This document shows, one piece after another, positions 50,206 to 54,741 of a stretch of DNA of 54,741 nt (position 1 is its first letter; every line of letters begins with the position of its first letter). The translations under genes were made by a program, and so were the position numbers. The notes under the pieces are model-generated. The model made no database searches and was not told the origin of the DNA. It was given only the letters and a program-made list of their open reading frames with translations. The stretch lies in contig JBEKZY010000014.1 of NCBI GenBank assembly GCA_049509395.1, positions 1-54,741 of the forward strand, given 5' to 3'. Source of the stretch: JBEKIK01 sp049509395 (GTDB taxonomy: Bacteria > Planctomycetota > Planctomycetia > Pirellulales > Thermoguttaceae).

Positions 50206-50872
50206 ACGCATATGACATGAGGCCGGACATTCTTGTCTGGCCGAAAAAAACTGGCAAGAATGCCTGTCCTCCTGTTTAAAGAATGCCTGACTTCCCGTTC
50301 AAATCAGTCTGGTTATTTTGATTCTGCGACTTAGGACGGGATAAGTGCCAGACTGGTCAGGAGGAACAATATAATTTTACCCGTGAAATGGCTAGGTAAT
50401 AGCATTCCCATTCCTGTGGTATATTCAATCCCAATATACTGCTCTAGTTGGGTTTATAGGGAATTTACTGATAGTTTTATTATCGAATAAGACTTTGTCC
50501 TGGTCTGGGGTATTTTTTTACTTGCTTAAGTTGTTTCTCATGCCGAGAAAGCTATAGAAGAGTAGACACATAAGATTATCGGTGACAGTCCAGTTTACTT
50601 AGAACAAGTAAATTACCGAGCCGATACCTGATGTGGACGTTGGCGCGGATTCACGACCCATCGTGCATCCAATTCTGGATGCGGGGTCAAGGCGGTCGGA
50701 CGTAGATCGCGCGCCAAACGTAGCGTTCCTACCTGATTTAACCCCACCATACGCGTACTGCCTGCCGCCAGAACCCACAAATGCGGCCGGTGGTAAAAGC
50801 CATCTCCGGAAGCATAGCTCCTGCCCCCCCGGTGACAGCTTTGACGTGAACCTTTAATGAAAGGTATCTGGC

Positions 50873-53065
50873 ATGACCCGAATCAACACAAACGTGAGTT
50901 CTCTCACGGCACAGCAAAACCTTGCAAGATCGAACTCTCAATTGCAAACGGCCTTGACTCGTTTGAGCACCGGTTTACGCATTAACTCCGGCAAAGACGA
51001 CCCGGCCGGCATGATCTCCGCCGCCCAATTAGGCAGCGAAATCAACTCCACTAACACGGCTATCAGCAACTCAAAAACCGCTGAGCAGATCATCGACACC
51101 GCCGACAGCGCATTGTCGCAGGTAACCACGCTGCTGAATAACATCCGCGGCCTGATTACCCAAGCCGCTAACAAGGGCGCCATGAGCTCCGACCAAATCG
51201 CGGCCAACCAGTCGCAAGTCGACTCGTCCTTGCAGGCCATCAACCGTATTGCCCAGACCACCAATTATCAAGGTCTGAATCTGCTCGACGGCAGCATGGG
51301 CTATCAGTACACCCAAAACAGCAACTTCGCCGACGTTACGAGTCTTAATATCAATCAGGCGACGCTTGGCACGGCCGCAAACATGCCTGTCACGGCCACT
51401 GTTAACAAGGCCGCCAAACAGGCCGTACTCCAGACGAGCTTCGCCACTAACGGCGTCAAGGCCGCGTACCAGTTAGGCACAACTGAAAACACGGAAACCA
51501 TTACGGCCCCCACCGTGGGCGTCGCTTACAACGGCATGGCCATCAAGATTCAGACAGGCACCTCGGTGCTTTCAAACTACGACACCGCCACCAAAACGCT
51601 CACTCTCCAGGTCAATGATGCCAACACGAATGGCGGCGTCACTGACGCGGCGACTATTGAAACCGCTCTTGGAAACACACAGGTATATACCAACGGCGTC
51701 ATCCAAACCGGGCAGCACCTTGCCTTTGTCGGCACCCACACAGCCGGGAAATCGGGATTCTGGACCACCGCCAACGATTCAATGACCAACGTGTCCGGCG
51801 TTGCAGCCAAGGGCTCCGGCGCCACGTCTACCAATAACATTCTCACCGTTACCGCGGATGCCGCCGGAACGGCCGGAAACATCACGGTCAAGATGGCCAC
51901 CGTGGCCGACTACTCGGGAAACGGCGGTAGTGGGCCCTACATTACCTGGAACGCCGGCAACACCGTGATGACGGTCAACGCCACGAACGGCGAAACATGG
52001 GCGAATATACGTGACGCCATCACGGCACAAACCACTTATACCGCCACGCTTACCGGTCCAGCGGGCACGGCGTATTCCAATGCAAACGATGCGTTTTTGC
52101 GGAACACGGGCATCACGCTTTCCGGCGGGACCAATAATCTGACCGCTCTCGCCGCCCCCACCCAATCCGCAAACGGCACCAACACCGGTTTCGCCGAAGA
52201 CGTGGACTTCAATCTGACCGGTGACAAGGGGACGGCAGTCATCCAGCTTAAAGCGGGCACTGACATCGACCAGATAAAGAATAATATTAACAACTTCTCC
52301 GATTCCACCGGCGTGACCGCCGATTACTCCACAAGCGGTGGAAACACGCTCCTCACGTTTACTTCCACCGATTACGGCACCGCCGCCCCGGTCACCATCG
52401 ACGTGATAAGCGGCGGCACGACTTTCAAAGCCAACATGATAGAGAAAGTCGATGGTAATAACACTGCCGCCATGAGCGTCAAGGGCACCGACACTGATGC
52501 CACAATCAACGGCGTAAAAGCTACAAGCAACGGCAACCAACTGTCGATATCTACCCCTGCGCTTGGCTTGGACATGGAAGTAGCGGCCGGTTTGGCGGAT
52601 GCCACCAGCATTGGCTTCACTATCAATGGCGGCGGCGCTATGTACCAATTGGGCGCCAATATCAATACCAATAACCAGGCCAACCTGGGCATCCAGTCCG
52701 TAGATACCGGTCATTTGGGCGGCTCCGCGGGCCTGTTGTACGAACTTGGCACTGGCCAAGACGCAGACTTGTCCACAGACCCCGCCACGGCCGCAAACAT
52801 CGTTGACCAGGCTGTCAACCAGATTACGTCTCTACGCGGTCGCCTGGGCGCCTTCCAGCAGACGACCCTTGAGACGAACATCGCCACCTTGGGCGACACC
52901 GTGAACGCCCTGACCAACGCTCAGAGCACCATCCAAGACGCCGATTTCGCGGCGGAAACCGCCAACCTGACCCGGGCCCAAATCCTGGTTCAGTCCGGCA
53001 CTTCCGTGCTGCAGATTGCCAACCGCGGCCCGCAGCAAGTCCTCGCCCTGTTGCAGAATGCATAA
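50873..53065 (+). CDS. fliC: Flagellin
   Basis: A 730-residue filament subunit starting MTRINTNVSSLTAQQNLARS, with AAGG about 9 bases upstream. The N-terminal D0/D1 region (LSTGLRINSGKDDPAGMISAAQL, ANQSQVDSSLQAINRIAQTTNYQGLNLLDG) is highly typical. The C-terminal region is too (SLRGRLGAFQQTTLETNI, IQDADFAAETANLTRAQILVQSGTSVLQIAN, PQQVLALLQNA). The central ~450 residues are a large, Ala/Thr/Gly-rich variable domain with no Cys. A unit near residue 225 (SNYDTATKTLTLQVND) resembles the repeats in FlgL. It is transcribed away from the flg run and followed by fliD. Confidence 0.96.
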   Translation: MTRINTNVSSLTAQQNLARSNSQLQTALTRLSTGLRINSGKDDPAGMISAAQLGSEINSTNTAISNSKTAEQIIDTADSALSQVTTLLNNIRGLITQAANKGAMSSDQIAANQSQVDSSLQAINRIAQTTNYQGLNLLDGSMGYQYTQNSNFADVTSLNINQATLGTAANMPVTATVNKAAKQAVLQTSFATNGVKAAYQLGTTENTETITAPTVGVAYNGMAIKIQTGTSVLSNYDTATKTLTLQVNDANTNGGVTDAATIETALGNTQVYTNGVIQTGQHLAFVGTHTAGKSGFWTTANDSMTNVSGVAAKGSGATSTNNILTVTADAAGTAGNITVKMATVADYSGNGGSGPYITWNAGNTVMTVNATNGETWANIRDAITAQTTYTATLTGPAGTAYSNANDAFLRNTGITLSGGTNNLTALAAPTQSANGTNTGFAEDVDFNLTGDKGTAVIQLKAGTDIDQIKNNINNFSDSTGVTADYSTSGGNTLLTFTSTDYGTAAPVTIDVISGGTTFKANMIEKVDGNNTAAMSVKGTDTDATINGVKATSNGNQLSISTPALGLDMEVAAGLADATSIGFTINGGGAMYQLGANINTNNQANLGIQSVDTGHLGGSAGLLYELGTGQDADLSTDPATAANIVDQAVNQITSLRGRLGAFQQTTLETNIATLGDTVNALTNAQSTIQDADFAAETANLTRAQILVQSGTSVLQIANRGPQQVLALLQNA

Positions 53066-53092
53066 AGCATTCCCCAATAATTAACAACTTAG

Positions 53093-53123
53093 TTGGGGCG
53101 GCACTAAAACTGCCGCCCCAACC
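53093..53123. terminator. GTTGGGGC hairpin element, copy 5, after flagellin
   Basis: GTTGGGGCGGCA-CTAAAAC-TGCCGCCCCAAC lies 27 bases after the flagellin stop. It can fold into a strong stem but lacks a T-run. As a member of the dispersed family it may act as a terminator only by position. Confidence 0.45.
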
Positions 53124-53136
53124 TATGAATATCCGG

Positions 53137-53162
53137 TCCGTCCTCACATGGGGCGGACCGGT
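53137..53162. terminator. CCGGTCCGTCC hairpin
   Basis: The inverted repeat CCGGTCCGTCC / GGGGCGGACCGG is followed by TTCTTGTGTTTCT, weakly T-rich. A plausible end for the flagellin transcript. Confidence 0.4.
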
Positions 53163-53335
53163 TCTTGTGTTTCTAGGGTAATCCGTTCCCACACCGCCGA
53201 CCTTCGCCCCCCTAGCCCGTTTTATCGCCAAAATCATTAATTTCCGTCTGTTTTACCAGCCGATTAATAAAGAGATGGTGCAGTATTAGCGGTTCAACAC
53301 CCGGTTTATAAGCAAATGGTGCGTTATGACACAGA

Positions 53336-54741
53336 TTACATCCGGAGTTGGTTTAGTCTCCGGCATTAATTACGGCACCTTGATCGACAACCTGATAACG
53401 GCAGACTCAACGGTAAGTAATGCACTCACTGCTGAAAATACAACTTTAAAAAACGAGCAGACCGCCATAACCGCCCTGGTGGCAAATCTGACCTCGTTAA
53501 AAGGAGTTACCGACGCCCTTGGTGAAACTGCCCTTTTCGACACAACCACAGCCACAAGCAGCAACACCAATGTTCTTTCCGTTGCAACCACCGGAACTCC
53601 AGCCGCGGGCACATATCAATACACCGCTTTAAGCAAAGCCCAGGCACAGCAAGTCATAAGCTCCGGTTATGAATCCAACACTGACGCAATTGGCAGTGGC
53701 ACGCTTAGTTTCCGGTTCGGCAACAGCGTCGATACGGGCATGAGTCTTGACAATATAAACGGGGGAGCGGGTTTTAGCCCGGGAAGCATCAAGATTACCG
53801 ATCGCAGCGGAACGTCGGCCATAATCGATCTTTCCAGCGCCAAGACCATCGACGACGTGCTCGATGCCATCAACGACAACGGCACGGCCGACGTCACTGC
53901 CTCGGTCGCCGGCGACCGCATTGTGCTGGCCGACAACACCGGCGAAACCACCTCCAATCTGAAAGTCCAAGAGGTCAATTCCGGCAAAACCGCCGCCTCC
54001 TTGGGACTGTCCGGCATCAATGTCGCCTCCGATTCCGCCACCGGATCGGACATCGTCTACCTGTCTAACAACCTAAATCTCAGCGCCTTAAACGACGGCA
54101 TCGGCGTTGAAACGAACAACTCCGCCGCTGATTTAAACTATACGCTCAGCAACGGCGATACCGGCGAGATCAATCTGTCAGGATCAAAGACCATTGGCGA
54201 CGTCATCAACAAGATCAACGCCTCATCCCAGTATCTTAAGGCTTCCATCAGTTCCGACGGAAACGGACTGGTCCTTACCGATTCGTCGGGCGGGACGAAG
54301 ACTGCGTTCTCGGCAATCGCGGAAAATGGCTCGAATGCGCTGGCCGATCTGGGATTGACCGGCACGGCCGTGGGCGGCGTAATAACCGGAAGCCGAATTT
54401 TATCCGGCGCAAAAACCGTTTTGCTGTCCGACCTCAACGGCGGCAGCGGATTGGGTGCGTTGGGTAAGATTACCATTACAGACCGGGCGGGAAACAGCAC
54501 CGATGTCGATTTATCGAACGCCGAAACGCTCCAAGACGTAATCAGCAGCATAAACGACGCCGCGAGCACGGCCCCGACAAAAGTAAAAATCGCGGCCCAG
54601 GTCAACGACGCCGGCAACGGCATCGAACTGGTCGATTCCAGCGGGGCAACCACCGGCAACCTCAAAGTGGACAATTACAACGACGGCACTACTACCGCCG
54701 CAAAAATATTCGGTTCCGCCGTGGATGTCGCGGCCGACACC
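53336..54741 (+). CDS. fliD: Flagellar filament cap protein FliD, 5' part
   Basis: The frame opens at ATG 53336 and runs without a stop to the window end, giving 468 residues so far. It begins MTQITSGVGLVSGINYGTLIDNLITADST, the FliD N-terminal pattern (GLxSGIDxxxLI). A helical stretch follows (ALTAENTTLKNEQTAITALVANLTSLKG). Beta-rich modules then contain flagellin-IN-type repeats (KITDRSGTSAIIDLSSAKTIDDVLDAIND, EINLSGSKTIGDVINKIN, KITITDRAGNSTDVDLSNAETLQDVISSIND). FliD caps the filament tip and folds incoming flagellin. More IN repeats than usual suggest an enlarged protein, in line with FlgL. No clear ribosome-binding site; the flagellin stop is 270 bases upstream. Confidence 0.88.

Larger units (their letters stand above)
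49794..50872. other. 1.08-kb divergent region upstream of flgF and flagellin
   Basis: It holds copy 4 of the GTTGGGGC hairpin (49816-49846), a MITE-like element (50113-50205) and a GGCCGGACATTCTTGTCTGGCC hairpin (50222-50243). Both the flgF run and flagellin should be driven from here. Two GCCGA words resemble the sigma-28 -10 element, GCCGAGAA at 50542 and GCCGATAC at 50620. Neither has a well-spaced TAAAGTTT -35 match, and no sigma-54 site was found. No believable gene was seen. Confidence 0.45.

Noticed and set aside
50526..50549. Sigma-28-type promoter before flagellin
   Set aside because: TTAAGTTG and GCCGAGAA are present but only 8 bases apart, where about 11 are needed; too weak to list as a promoter.
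51779..52759. 326-codon minus-strand frame opposite flagellin
   Set aside because: A shadow of the Ala/Thr/Gly-rich variable region of flagellin; no motif or ribosome-binding site.

Overview
The window looks like a chromosomal contig from a flagellated Gram-negative-type bacterium, most likely a planctomycete (inference). The clues are a Lipopolysaccharide-export-type LptF/LptG permease, a type II secretion system, P-ring and L-ring flagellar proteins, a very large beta-strand-repeat protein with a PEP-CTERM tail, Gly/Met-rich EF-hand and Gly/Arg-rich secreted proteins, and intergenic spaces packed with short repeats. No rRNA, tRNA, CRISPR array, transposase or integrase gene was seen.

Layout. 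1-4.2 kb: the 3' end of a PLP-dependent aminotransferase, an LptF/LptG permease, a secreted EF-hand protein (minus strand) and a secreted Gly/Arg-rich protein. 4.4-16.0 kb: a type II secretion operon on the plus strand in the order gspE, F, G, H, I, J, K, a GspL-like PilM/PilN fusion, and a GspM/PilO-like protein with a PilP/GspC-like tail. The secretin GspD and the prepilin peptidase are not in the window. 16-20 kb: a HEAT-repeat membrane protein, a secreted protein of unknown function and an exported two-domain VOC protein. 20.9-27.1 kb: a 2075-residue PEP-CTERM protein containing an alpha/beta-hydrolase-like module. 27.8-31.5 kb: two genes that together equal the LplT-Aas phospholipid remodelling system. 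31.8-38.6 kb: a DUF481-like outer-membrane protein with a frameshifted 3' end, glgC, a receiver-like protein with a secreted neighbour, an ApbE flavin transferase, and a 57-residue 2[4Fe-4S] ferredoxin. 39-54.7 kb: a flagellar block, with flgF-G-A-H-I-J-N-K-L on the minus strand and flagellin plus fliD (cut by the window end) on the plus strand.

The most unusual signal is not a gene but the repeats. Most gene junctions carry arrays with a strict 7-bp period but several unrelated consensus sequences (CAATTTG, TCATCCC, ACTGACC, GATTAGG, AGTGGAC, AATGAAG-type and others). These are mixed with hairpin elements and MITE-like inverted-repeat elements. The CAATTTG heptamer has no stop codon in any of the six frames. 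In several genes for exported proteins these repeats lie inside the open reading frame. gspH, gspI, gspJ and gspK have apparent prepilin leaders of 108, 91, 38 and 48 residues made largely of repeat sequence, whereas gspG next door has a normal 11-residue leader. The FlgH signal-peptide region, the start of the secreted protein at 17.8 kb, and the 3' ends of three further genes are also encoded by repeat sequence. Whether these stretches are translated, or the true starts are non-ATG codons close to the mature protein, is the main open question.
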